From contig LKUH01000012.1 of assembly GCA_001412425.1 (NCBI GenBank), positions 1-6,797 of the forward strand: 6,797 bases of DNA, written 5' to 3'. Below are positions 1 to 6,444 of the stretch, one piece after another. The DNA is from Candidatus Cloacimonas sp. SDB. Lineage in GTDB: Bacteria; Cloacimonadota; Cloacimonadia; Cloacimonadales; TCS61. Both the position numbers and the translations under genes were made by a program. Each line of letters opens with the position of its first letter. Position 1 is the stretch's first letter. The notes under the pieces are model-generated. The model was not told the origin of the DNA and did not search any database. It saw only the letters and a program-made list of their open reading frames with translations.

Positions 1-1
1 A

Positions 2-901
2 GAGACTGCATGTGCATCGAGTAGCGTTGCTCTCAATCAGGCATTGAATTCTCTGAAAGATTCAAACAACATTATGGTCATAGGAGCAGAGAAAATGACT
101 GGAACAAAATTGATGGCACCAACAGATGCAATAGCAATGGCTGGTGATCATGAGAATGATTATGAAAATGGACTTATTTTTCCTGCATCATATGCTCTAA
201 TTGCCCAACAATATATGAAGAAATATAATATTTCCCATGAAGTTCTTGAAAAAATCTCATTTATCAATCATAAAAATGCAAATTTGAATCCTCTGGCACA
301 TTTCTACCATAAGGAAGTAACAATGGATATAATTAAAAATTCTCCCATGATTGCATCGCCTCTCAATTTATTTGATTGTAGTCCAATATCGGATGGGGCA
401 GTAGCAGTCATCATTTCAGGTCTGAAAAAATCAGATCGCGACATTAAAATTATCAGCTCGCATATCGCGACCGATACAATTTCACTCACCCAGCGGAAGG
501 ATTTAACTTCTTTTTCGGCATCAAAGATTGCCTCGAGTAAAGTATACAAAGAATCAAACCTTTCACCAAGGGATATTGATGTTCTTGAAGTTCATGATTG
601 CTTTACGATTAGCGAGATCCTTGCATTAGAAGACCTTGGTTTTTGCGGACCGGGCGAAGCTCCTCAAATGATTGAACGAGATGAAATTTTAATTAGTGGG
701 TCAATTCCAGTGAATACAGACGGAGGATTGAAAGCAAACGGCCATCCGATTGGTGCAACGGGATTAGCTCAGATTTTTGAACTAGTTATACAGCTCCGCC
801 TTGAAGCGGGTAGACGGCAAGTAGATAACCCCGAAATTGGGCTTGCACAGAATATCGGTGGAGTCGGGGGTACATGCGGGATTACACTTCTAGGAATTTG
901 A
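2..901 (+). CDS. SCP-x-type thiolase (acetyl-CoA C-acetyltransferase), 5'-truncated by window edge
   Basis: The reading frame is open to the left edge, so the gene starts outside the window; a TTG at 44 is only an internal leucine. The first visible codons read ETACASS, the thiolase nucleophile loop, with the acyl-accepting Cys at 11-13. Downstream are the SCP-x/archaeal thiolase motif HDCFT (His codon 593-595) followed by E-x-L-x-x-E-x-LGF, the catalytic NGHPIGATG (His codon 743-745), and the C-terminal GGVGGTCG with the second active-site Cys at 875-877. All catalytic elements are intact. About 299 codons are visible; family members run near 385-390, so roughly 90 residues are missing. Archaeal relatives condense two acetyl-CoA to acetoacetyl-CoA and work in a complex with HMG-CoA synthase through a DUF35 protein. 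Here the next gene, 1 nt downstream, carries a DUF35-like domain fused to a dehydrogenase, suggesting a 3-hydroxyacyl-CoA pathway instead of mevalonate. The true substrate chain length is not readable from sequence. Confidence 0.93.
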   Translation, partial: ETACASSSVALNQALNSLKDSNNIMVIGAEKMTGTKLMAPTDAIAMAGDHENDYENGLIFPASYALIAQQYMKKYNISHEVLEKISFINHKNANLNPLAHFYHKEVTMDIIKNSPMIASPLNLFDCSPISDGAVAVIISGLKKSDRDIKIISSHIATDTISLTQRKDLTSFSASKIASSKVYKESNLSPRDIDVLEVHDCFTISEILALEDLGFCGPGEAPQMIERDEILISGSIPVNTDGGLKANGHPIGATGLAQIFELVIQLRLEAGRRQVDNPEIGLAQNIGGVGGTCGITLLGI

Positions 902-902
902 T

Positions 903-2009
903 ATGAAATATTGCTGTACGTATTGCAATAAATGCTGGAATCATCCTGTAGAGAAATGTATCTTTTGCGGGAATGAAATAACCCAAATCAAAGAAACTCA
1001 ATACAAAGTGGTTGGTTTTTCCGAGGTTTTCATTCCTTCAACTGGAAATGAAAAAGTACCATACTACGTCAATATCCTCGAAGATGGAAAAGGGGATAAA
1101 ATCATTAAAAAATCATTCGAAAAGTATGAGATTGGAGATACCATTGATCTAATGGAAGACAAAAAAACGGATATGACAATTGGTGTTATCGGAACAGGTC
1201 TCATGGGAATACAGATAGCATCCTATCTAATCCAATATCACTATCCAACAACAGTAAAAACACGAGCCGAAGAAAATGCAAGTGTTATTCTTTCCAGAAT
1301 TCAGAAGCAAATATCAAAAAGGCTCACCCAGGATCAAATGAAAAAATCTTTGAAAAATTTACATATAACTACGAAATATGAAGATCTTGCTCATTGTGAT
1401 ATTATCATTGAAGCAGTAATTGAAGATCTAAAAATAAAGAAAGAAATCTTCAATAATCTTTCAAAAATATGTGGGCCTTCCACAATTTTTGCCTCGAATT
1501 CTTCATCGCTTTCTATCGATGATTTGTCTATAGCAAGCAACCGGCCAGAAAAATGCATCGGGATGCATTTTTTCAATCCAGTCCACCGTATGGATCTTGT
1601 TGAAGTTGTAGTGGGAAAATCGACGTCAGAGACGACAATTAATACCATAAAAAACCTGGTAATAAAATTAAATAAAAGACCAATTGTTGTAAAAAACAGT
1701 CCTGGATATGTGGTAAACCGGTTATTGCTTCCCCAGATTAATGAAGCGATACACCTTTTTGAAAACGGTGTCGCTTCGAAAGAAGATATTGACAACGCTA
1801 CAAAACTTGGTTTGAATCATCCAATGGGGCCTTTCGAACTCGCAGATTTTATTGGCCTTGACATCTGTCTTTCAATCTTGGAAGTCCTTCATAGAGAACT
1901 TCACGATCCGCATTACAAACCAGCTAAATTGCTTTACGATCTCGTCAATCAAAGAAAGCTTGGATTCAAGTCGGGTGAAGGCTTTTATCTTTATGGGAAG
2001 GTGGGATAG
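903..2009 (+). CDS. DUF35-like (Zn-ribbon/OB-fold) domain fused to 3-hydroxyacyl-CoA dehydrogenase
   Basis: 368 aa, two modules. Residues about 1-85 match the DUF35 plan: a zinc ribbon with C5-x2-C8 and C19-x2-C22, then an OB-like stretch (about 33-83, with VPYYVNILEDG and the IGD turn). Residues about 91-366 are a full-length 3-hydroxybutyryl-CoA dehydrogenase: Rossmann GTGLMG (97-102), CDIIIEAVIED (165-175), the SNSSSL serines (199-203), catalytic His222 in MHFFNP, Glu234 in LVEVV, Asn272 in VNRLL, the NHPMGP motif (305-310), and C-terminal KSGEGFYLY. The expected reaction is 3-oxoacyl-CoA to 3-hydroxyacyl-CoA, or the reverse, in the cytoplasm. The usual NAD-ribose-binding Asp at the end of beta-2 appears replaced by Thr120-Arg121, hinting at NADP(H). 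The ATG lies 1 nt after the thiolase stop, with a weak AGGA at 892-895. The DUF35 part probably docks on the adjacent thiolase. Both domain calls are firm; the physiological direction is inferred. Confidence 0.92.
   Translation: MKYCCTYCNKCWNHPVEKCIFCGNEITQIKETQYKVVGFSEVFIPSTGNEKVPYYVNILEDGKGDKIIKKSFEKYEIGDTIDLMEDKKTDMTIGVIGTGLMGIQIASYLIQYHYPTTVKTRAEENASVILSRIQKQISKRLTQDQMKKSLKNLHITTKYEDLAHCDIIIEAVIEDLKIKKEIFNNLSKICGPSTIFASNSSSLSIDDLSIASNRPEKCIGMHFFNPVHRMDLVEVVVGKSTSETTINTIKNLVIKLNKRPIVVKNSPGYVVNRLLLPQINEAIHLFENGVASKEDIDNATKLGLNHPMGPFELADFIGLDICLSILEVLHRELHDPHYKPAKLLYDLVNQRKLGFKSGEGFYLYGKVG
1999..2003 (+). promoter_or_regulatory. Shine-Dalgarno site fixing the GTG start at 2009
   Basis: AGGTG lies five bases before the GTG at 2009-2011 and inside the 3' end of the dehydrogenase gene. 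It supports the GTG start, whose first base is also the last base of the upstream TAG stop, so the acyltransferase is likely translated by coupled re-initiation. Confidence 0.6.
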
Positions 2010-2515
2010 TGGTTTCAGAGAGAGACCATATCGCTTTTACGGAAGTTGTAGAGCATAACGAAGAATCTTCAGTAAGATTCAGTGTAAGATTTATTAAAAA
2101 CTGGATTTTGGAGATTTTGGCTTCAAAATTCCCGGTTCCATCCGTTCGGGTTAAATTTCATAGGATGAGGGGAATACGGATTGGTAAAAATGTGTATATT
2201 GGATATGATGTCATCTTTGACCGCATTCATCCAGAACAAATAACAATTGAGGATTATGCAGAGATTGGTGACCGCTGTATTATCAGTGCACATTCCAGAG
2301 GGTCGTTACCTCTCCGTGACAAATATCCCCGGAGTGTCCAACCTGTCAGGATAGGCATGGGTGTTTGGATGGCACCTGGGTGCATTGTAACTCAGGGTGT
2401 TGAGATTGGAGAGAAATCAGTTATAGGAACAGGAGCTGTTGTGAATAAAAGCATTCCCATGAATTGTTTGGCCGTTGGTGTCCCGGCAAAAGTAATAAAA
2501 AAATTGGATGATTGA
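2009..2515 (+). CDS. WbbJ/Mat-like hexapeptide-repeat (left-handed beta-helix) acyltransferase
   Basis: 168 aa. The N-terminal ~55 residues form a probable helical cap. From about 56 the protein shows hexapeptide-repeat spacing (IRIGKN, VYIGYD, ITIEDYAEIGDRC), a loop with the candidate catalytic His95 in SAHSRG, further repeats (VRIGMGVWMAPGCIV, VEIGEKSVIGTGAVV), and the hallmark GVPAKVI at 157-163. Such enzymes, usually trimers, transfer acetyl or other short acyl groups from acyl-CoA to a hydroxyl or amine of a sugar and are common in glycan loci. The GTG start overlaps the upstream stop by 1 nt and is preceded by AGGTG. Sitting directly after a thiolase and a 3-hydroxyacyl-CoA dehydrogenase, it is a good candidate to use 3-hydroxybutyryl-CoA rather than acetyl-CoA, but donor choice cannot be read from sequence; plain O- or N-acetylation is the default alternative. 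Confidence 0.88.
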   Translation: MVSERDHIAFTEVVEHNEESSVRFSVRFIKNWILEILASKFPVPSVRVKFHRMRGIRIGKNVYIGYDVIFDRIHPEQITIEDYAEIGDRCIISAHSRGSLPLRDKYPRSVQPVRIGMGVWMAPGCIVTQGVEIGEKSVIGTGAVVNKSIPMNCLAVGVPAKVIKKLDD

Positions 2516-3592
2516 ATGAAAATATGTATTGATATCGGCCATCCAGGACACGTTCATTTTTTTAAAAACTTTATTTGGAAAATGAAAGAAAAAGGTCATG
2601 ATATTTTAGTAACTGCAAGTGTAAAGGAGGTAACATTAGACCTATTAGACGCGTATCACATTGAATATACAATTTCTTGTAGAAGATACTCGGGATTCAA
2701 ACAAGCGTATGAATTGGTTCATCGGGATATTCAATTATATAAAATTGCCAAGAAATTCAAACCCGATATCCTCATGGGAATTAACAATACAATTGCTGCT
2801 CATGTATCAAAACTGACTAATTCAAAATCAATCATTTTTACTGATACCGAGCATGCAAAAATTGCAAACGCTATCACTTTTCCTTTTTCAGATGTGATAT
2901 GCACACCAAATTGCTATCGCGATTCTATCGGCCCGAAACAGATCCACTACAACGGCTACCACGAGATCGCCTACCTCCACCCCAACCACTTCACCCCAAA
3001 CCCCGCTGTCCTTACCGAACTCGATCTTACTGAAGACGACCCTTTCATCATCGTCCGCTTTGTCTCCTGGGAGGCAAGTCACGACGTCGGCCAGCACGGC
3101 CTCTGTGACAAGGTCGGGCTTGTGAAGGCACTGGAGCAGTATGGCCGCGTGCTGATCACATCCGAACGGGCGCTGCCTCCGGAGTTGCAGCCATACCAGA
3201 TAGGTGTTTCGCCAGAAAAAATACATGATCTGATGTACTACGCAACGCTCCTCTATGGTGAGAGTGCAACCATGGCGTCGGAGTGCGCTGTTTTGGGGAC
3301 CCACGCTATATTCTGTGACTTCGCCGGTCGTGGATACACTGATGAGGAAGAGAGAAAGTATGATCTTGTCTATAATTTCAAGCTGGATGAGTCAAGCCAA
3401 AAGAAGTCAATCGAAATGGCAGTGATGTTGCTCCAGGATCCAGACCTCAAAGAAAAGGGGCGAGAGAAACAGAAGCACTTATTGAAAGACAAAATAGATG
3501 TTACCGCGTTCATGGTCTGGTTTATTGAGAATTACCCGGAAAGCGTTGCAAAAATCAAAAGAAATCCAGATCTACAGGAGCAATTTAAGTGA
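2516..3592 (+). CDS. DUF354 family GT-B-fold protein (putative glycosyltransferase), compositionally mosaic
   Basis: 358 aa. The N-terminus MKICIDIGHPGHVHFFK is the DUF354 signature. DUF354 proteins are predicted GT-B-fold enzymes resembling UDP-GlcNAc 2-epimerase/MurG-type transferases and occur mainly in archaeal surface-glycan loci; none of this sets substrate. Further family features are GINNTIAAHVSKL (88-100), NGYHEIAYLHP (146-156), and a C-domain nucleotide-sugar-type segment YGESATMASECAVLG (247-261) followed by GRGYTDEEERKYDL (271-284). Length is normal. The ATG follows the upstream TGA with no gap, with a weak GGATGA at 2506-2511. Composition is odd: roughly 30% GC up to about 2920, then 53-65% GC to about 3180 and 60% at 3241-3300, falling back to about 38% at 3361-3420. 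The switch coincides with the expected boundary between the two GT-B domains. The reading frame is intact and the motifs are conserved, so it is probably functional. Confidence 0.88.
   Translation: MKICIDIGHPGHVHFFKNFIWKMKEKGHDILVTASVKEVTLDLLDAYHIEYTISCRRYSGFKQAYELVHRDIQLYKIAKKFKPDILMGINNTIAAHVSKLTNSKSIIFTDTEHAKIANAITFPFSDVICTPNCYRDSIGPKQIHYNGYHEIAYLHPNHFTPNPAVLTELDLTEDDPFIIVRFVSWEASHDVGQHGLCDKVGLVKALEQYGRVLITSERALPPELQPYQIGVSPEKIHDLMYYATLLYGESATMASECAVLGTHAIFCDFAGRGYTDEEERKYDLVYNFKLDESSQKKSIEMAVMLLQDPDLKEKGREKQKHLLKDKIDVTAFMVWFIENYPESVAKIKRNPDLQEQFK
3576..3580 (+). promoter_or_regulatory. Shine-Dalgarno site for the broken gene at 3589
   Basis: AGGAG lies eight bases upstream of the GTG at 3589-3591, which overlaps the preceding TGA as GTGA. 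This is good spacing and indicates that a real gene started here, even though its frame does not continue far. Confidence 0.55.
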
Positions 3593-3979
3593 CCTTTGTT
3601 CAGAACAGTATCAATAAAATAAAATATTTTCTTGTTTTGAACAGGGAAACGCTATCGCAATATGGTTTTTACCAGATATTTTATTCTATTTACAGAAAAT
3701 ATTACGTGAATATAGCTAAATATTATTCATTCGGGCGAAACAATGTCCTTTGTCCAGCTTGTGGTTACACTGGACGGAAGTCTGTGAAGAGGAGGAGCGT
3801 TGAGGAGGCGCTTTCCGGGCGGATTGTGCGGTCTTTTCCGTGGACCATGCCGTATTCTGGCGGATCTCTGTGGAGGCGGTGAAGGGGCTCATGGCTTCGC
3901 TGGGGTCTTGGACGGGAAGAATCTATTCGAGGCCGGAGAGGGGATTGTGTATTTGGGGATTGGAAAAGGTGAGAGGTAA
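3589..3979 (+). pseudogene. Broken gene: CxxC-containing N-terminal fragment plus GC-rich frame-shifted remainder
   Basis: A GTG at 3589 with good AGGAG spacing opens a frame of 97 codons ending at 3882. Its first ~60 residues look like a genuine N-terminus, basic and aromatic-rich, leading to LCPACGYTG, a CPxCG knuckle often seen near the start of glycan-locus methyltransferases. Beyond about 3780 the DNA jumps from 22-30% GC (3601-3720) to about 60%, and coding character moves between frames. The first frame is GC-ending to about 3837. The frame at 3837-3910 gives HAVFWRISVEAVKGL, with 21 of 25 codons ending in G or C. A third frame from about 3900 gives LFEAGEGIVYLGIGKGER and stops at TAA 3977-3979, 2 nt before the next gene, as an intact operon gene would. 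Two single-base deletions would explain this, as would sequencing errors or a recombination scar. I cannot name the parent family. A short functional 97-aa protein is possible but less likely. Confidence 0.5.
3969..3973 (+). promoter_or_regulatory. Shine-Dalgarno site for the CapK-type ligase
   Basis: GGTGA, eight bases before the ATG at 3982, matches the archaeal 16S anti-SD core and supports that start. It lies inside the remnant of the preceding gene, so initiation here does not need the upstream frame to be intact. Confidence 0.55.
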
Positions 3980-3981
3980 AT

Positions 3982-5313
3982 ATGTTCCGCAAAGGACTCT
4001 TTATTCTAGCGCATCAATGTGGTGACCCTTCATTCTATCCTACATACAAAAAATTGATCCGAAATCAGTGGAGATCTTACGACGAGCTGAAACGCGATCA
4101 AGAAAAGAAGTTAAGGCATTTAATTGAGTTTTCCTATGAAAAAGTCCCCTACTACCGCAACCTCTTCAATGGCCTTAAGCTCTCGCCCGGGGATATACGG
4201 ACTATCGAAGATCTTCAAAAATTGCCTATTCTTGCAAAAGAAATTATAAAAAAGCATTGGGATGAATTAAAACCTTTAAATCTTGCCTCTATGAATTATT
4301 ACAAACGGGCAACGGGGGGATCAACAGGAACTCCAATGCAATACAGACTATCAAAGAATGACCGTTTTCTTGGTGGAGCGCTCCTCTATAGAGGGTGGGG
4401 ATATGGGGGTTTTGAGTTAGGAGATAAAATGGTCTTTCTTGCTGGTTCTTCACTTGATGTCGGGAAAAAATCTTTTCTGAGTGTAAAGGTACACGAAACC
4501 GCGAGGAACATAAGGAAGTTATCATCGTTTGACATGGGAGAGGGTGAGATGCGTGAGTATTCCCAAAGGATCAATTCATTCAAGCCGAAATTTATCAGGG
4601 GGTATGCCTTGTCGATCTACTTCTTTGCTCGGTGGCTGGAGGAGAATCAGATCTCAATCCCCTCTCCTGAAGGTGTGTTTACGACAGCTGAAAAACTCTT
4701 TCCACACATGAGAAAGACCATTGGTGATGTCTTTGATTGCAACGTTTATGATAATTACGGGCTAAACGACGGCGGGATAAGCGCTTATGAGTGCCCCGAA
4801 CATACCGGACTGCACATTGACACCGAGAGGAGCATCTTGGAGGTCGTTGATGGTGACGGTCTTGCAGTTGACTCTGGTGAAGGACAGATCCTTGCAACCA
4901 GCCTGAATAACTATGCCATGCCGTTCATCAGGTATGCTACTGGAGATGAGGCTGTTATTACGGAGGATTTTTGCGGGTGTGGAAGAGGATCAAGACTTTT
5001 GGAACAGATTATTGGTCGTTCGGTGGATTTCCTAATAACCCCAGAAGGAAAATATATCCATGGTTGGTTCTTCCTGTATATTTTTTGGGACTATGGTCAG
5101 GGAATCAAGGAATATCAGGTCATCCAAGAGGATTTAGAAAAAATTGTCGTCAAAATTGTCCCTGATGACTTTGACGAAAAACAATTGGATCGCATCCGAG
5201 AAATTGTCGCCAAGAAGAGTCCGGGTTGGCATATCGAGTTTAAGTATGTCGATACAATTGAGAGAACTGGCGCGGGAAAATATAAGTTTATTATCAACAA
5301 ACTAGTGAAATAA
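3982..5313 (+). CDS. PaaK/CapK-type adenylate-forming ligase (phenylacetate-CoA ligase-like)
   Basis: 443 aa, full length for the family. Motifs in order: the YEKVPYYRNLF N-terminal signature (52-62); the phosphate-binding loop TGGSTGTP (111-118); DNYGLNDGG (257-265), in place of the more usual YGxxE; IRYATGD (316-322), ending in the ribose-binding Asp; IIGRSVDFLITPEGKYIHG (343-361), the hinge to the C-terminal lid; and ERTGAGKYKF (427-436) with the probable catalytic Lys433. C271-x2-H274 and C331/C333 could form a structural metal site, as in some PaaK relatives. The enzyme is expected to activate a carboxylic acid as an acyl-AMP and pass it to CoA or another acceptor. In glycan loci CapK homologues are common and their substrates mostly unknown. 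No phenylacetate pathway gene or carrier protein is nearby, so a role in glycan decoration is more likely than aromatic catabolism. The ATG follows the preceding remnant's stop by 2 nt. Confidence 0.9.
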   Translation: MFRKGLFILAHQCGDPSFYPTYKKLIRNQWRSYDELKRDQEKKLRHLIEFSYEKVPYYRNLFNGLKLSPGDIRTIEDLQKLPILAKEIIKKHWDELKPLNLASMNYYKRATGGSTGTPMQYRLSKNDRFLGGALLYRGWGYGGFELGDKMVFLAGSSLDVGKKSFLSVKVHETARNIRKLSSFDMGEGEMREYSQRINSFKPKFIRGYALSIYFFARWLEENQISIPSPEGVFTTAEKLFPHMRKTIGDVFDCNVYDNYGLNDGGISAYECPEHTGLHIDTERSILEVVDGDGLAVDSGEGQILATSLNNYAMPFIRYATGDEAVITEDFCGCGRGSRLLEQIIGRSVDFLITPEGKYIHGWFFLYIFWDYGQGIKEYQVIQEDLEKIVVKIVPDDFDEKQLDRIREIVAKKSPGWHIEFKYVDTIERTGAGKYKFIINKLVK

Positions 5314-5316
5314 AAA

Positions 5317-6426
5317 ATGTCCCTCAAGATCTACGCCGTTGGCGACATTATGCTGGGAGAGCAACCATTATGTAATAATTTTGGCGTATCTAGCGTAGTT
5401 AAGCGTAGGGGCACTAATTACTTGTTTGATAACGTGCGCTTTTTATTTAATGGGGGAGATATTGTTTTCGGGAATTTAGAGTGCTCCATTATGAGCGAAG
5501 ACTCTGATAAAGAGAAATGGCCCAAGTTTTTTTGTGCTGACCCTGGTGTTATTGAAGGCTTAAAAAATGCGAAATTCAACGTACTCTCGGTTGCGAATAA
5601 TCATATTATGGAAAATAAGGATATTTTATTTCAGAATACGGTTCAACTGCTGAGAAATAACAACATGCATCCTGTCGGCATCGCGAATGAGATTGAAATA
5701 ATTAATTTAAAAGGCTATAAAATTGCTTTCTTGGCATATTCTTTTATCGAAGACAATATTCCAAATTCCAGCTACAATAAGATTCACTCCGAAGATCCTA
5801 TTCTCCAGGACATTAAGAAAATTCGATCTGGTGTTGACCTTGTTATTATTTCAATTCACTGGGGGTTCGAGTATGTTCCCTATCCATCTCCTGATCAGAT
5901 CAGAATCGGCCGCACGCTCATTGACACAGGAGCAGATATTATCTTTGGCGGCCATCCTCATGTCACTCAGAGTTATGAGGTTTACAAAAACCGGCCCATA
6001 TTTTATAGTTTAGGGAACTTCATTTTCGATCACACGTACATCCCAACAACTCAGGAATCATTTATTGCAGAGATAACAATTGATGATGGTTCATTGGATT
6101 CAGTAAAGGTGAATATTATACCCGTCATGGCAGATGAAAAAGATTATCAACCCAAATTAGTCAGATCCCCAAAAGCAGAGGCCTCGATAAAGCATTTGGA
6201 CACGATCCGGAGTACGTTCGAAAACCGGTCTTTATCGGATTATGAAGAATCTATCGGGGATTATCATTTCTTATATAGCGGATATAAAAGATCTGCAAAG
6301 AGAAATATGAGAGTTCAGTTTGTAAAGAATTTCTATCGCTATTCATTTCCGATAACGTTTGGCATAATTAAACGGTACTTGGGCAAAAAGAGGGAATGTA
6401 ACTCTAAATCGTTGTCCGGTTTATAA
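5317..6426 (+). CDS. CapA-type (PGA_cap) metallophosphatase-fold protein
   Basis: 369 aa. The poly-gamma-glutamate capsule synthesis CapA family is shown by the metal-binding series GDIMLG (9-14), GNLEC (52-56), ANNH (93-96), HWGFEY (181-186), GGHPHV (211-216) and YSLGNF (230-235), all intact. The fold is a calcineurin-like two-metal phosphoesterase; in Bacillus CapA is part of capsule polymer assembly and export. The protein starts straight into the first beta strand with no signal peptide or N-terminal membrane segment, so it is probably cytoplasmic. The C-terminal region (about 300-369) is basic (KRSAKRNMR, KRYLGKKRE) and may contact membrane or polymer. CapB/CapC are not visible in the window. 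The ATG lies 3 nt after the ligase stop with only a weak GTGA at 5305-5308, suggesting coupled translation. Many archaeal glycan loci carry CapA-like genes without a poly-glutamate pathway, so the substrate is open. Confidence 0.9.
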   Translation: MSLKIYAVGDIMLGEQPLCNNFGVSSVVKRRGTNYLFDNVRFLFNGGDIVFGNLECSIMSEDSDKEKWPKFFCADPGVIEGLKNAKFNVLSVANNHIMENKDILFQNTVQLLRNNNMHPVGIANEIEIINLKGYKIAFLAYSFIEDNIPNSSYNKIHSEDPILQDIKKIRSGVDLVIISIHWGFEYVPYPSPDQIRIGRTLIDTGADIIFGGHPHVTQSYEVYKNRPIFYSLGNFIFDHTYIPTTQESFIAEITIDDGSLDSVKVNIIPVMADEKDYQPKLVRSPKAEASIKHLDTIRSTFENRSLSDYEESIGDYHFLYSGYKRSAKRNMRVQFVKNFYRYSFPITFGIIKRYLGKKRECNSKSLSGL

Positions 6427-6444
6427 AATCACTATGAACTCTCT

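Noticed and set aside
44..46. TTG as the start of the thiolase gene
   Set aside because: The frame stays open upstream to base 2 and encodes the conserved active-site sequence ETACASS, so the TTG is an internal leucine codon and the gene begins outside the window.
1391..1795. Open frame on the minus strand opposite the dehydrogenase
   Set aside because: It lies wholly antisense to strongly conserved dehydrogenase motifs and shows no recognisable domain or start signal.
2888..3304. 138-codon minus-strand open frame opposite the DUF354 gene
   Set aside because: It coincides with the GC-rich block, where stops are rare on the opposite strand; the forward frame carries the conserved family motifs.
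3765..3992. Minus-strand open frame across the broken gene
   Set aside because: Its composition (Arg, Pro, Ser, His) is typical of antisense reading of GC-rich DNA and no motif is visible; the forward strand has start and stop geometry that fits the operon.
3840..4025. Small forward protein starting with GTG at 3840
   Set aside because: There is no convincing Shine-Dalgarno site, it overlaps the start of the CapK-type gene by over 40 bases, and only its first ~25 codons look coding. It is better read as part of the broken gene.
4529..4711. Forward and reverse small open frames inside the CapK-type gene
   Set aside because: They are out of frame with the continuous 443-codon ligase, whose motifs run on both sides; no independent start signals or homology are apparent.
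6420..6428. TTTATAAAA as an archaeal TATA box for the last glycosyltransferase
   Set aside because: It overlaps the CapA-type stop codon and lacks a purine-rich BRE upstream. A start site about 25 bases downstream would fall at or just after the GGAGG site and remove it from the transcript, so it is most likely chance AT-richness.
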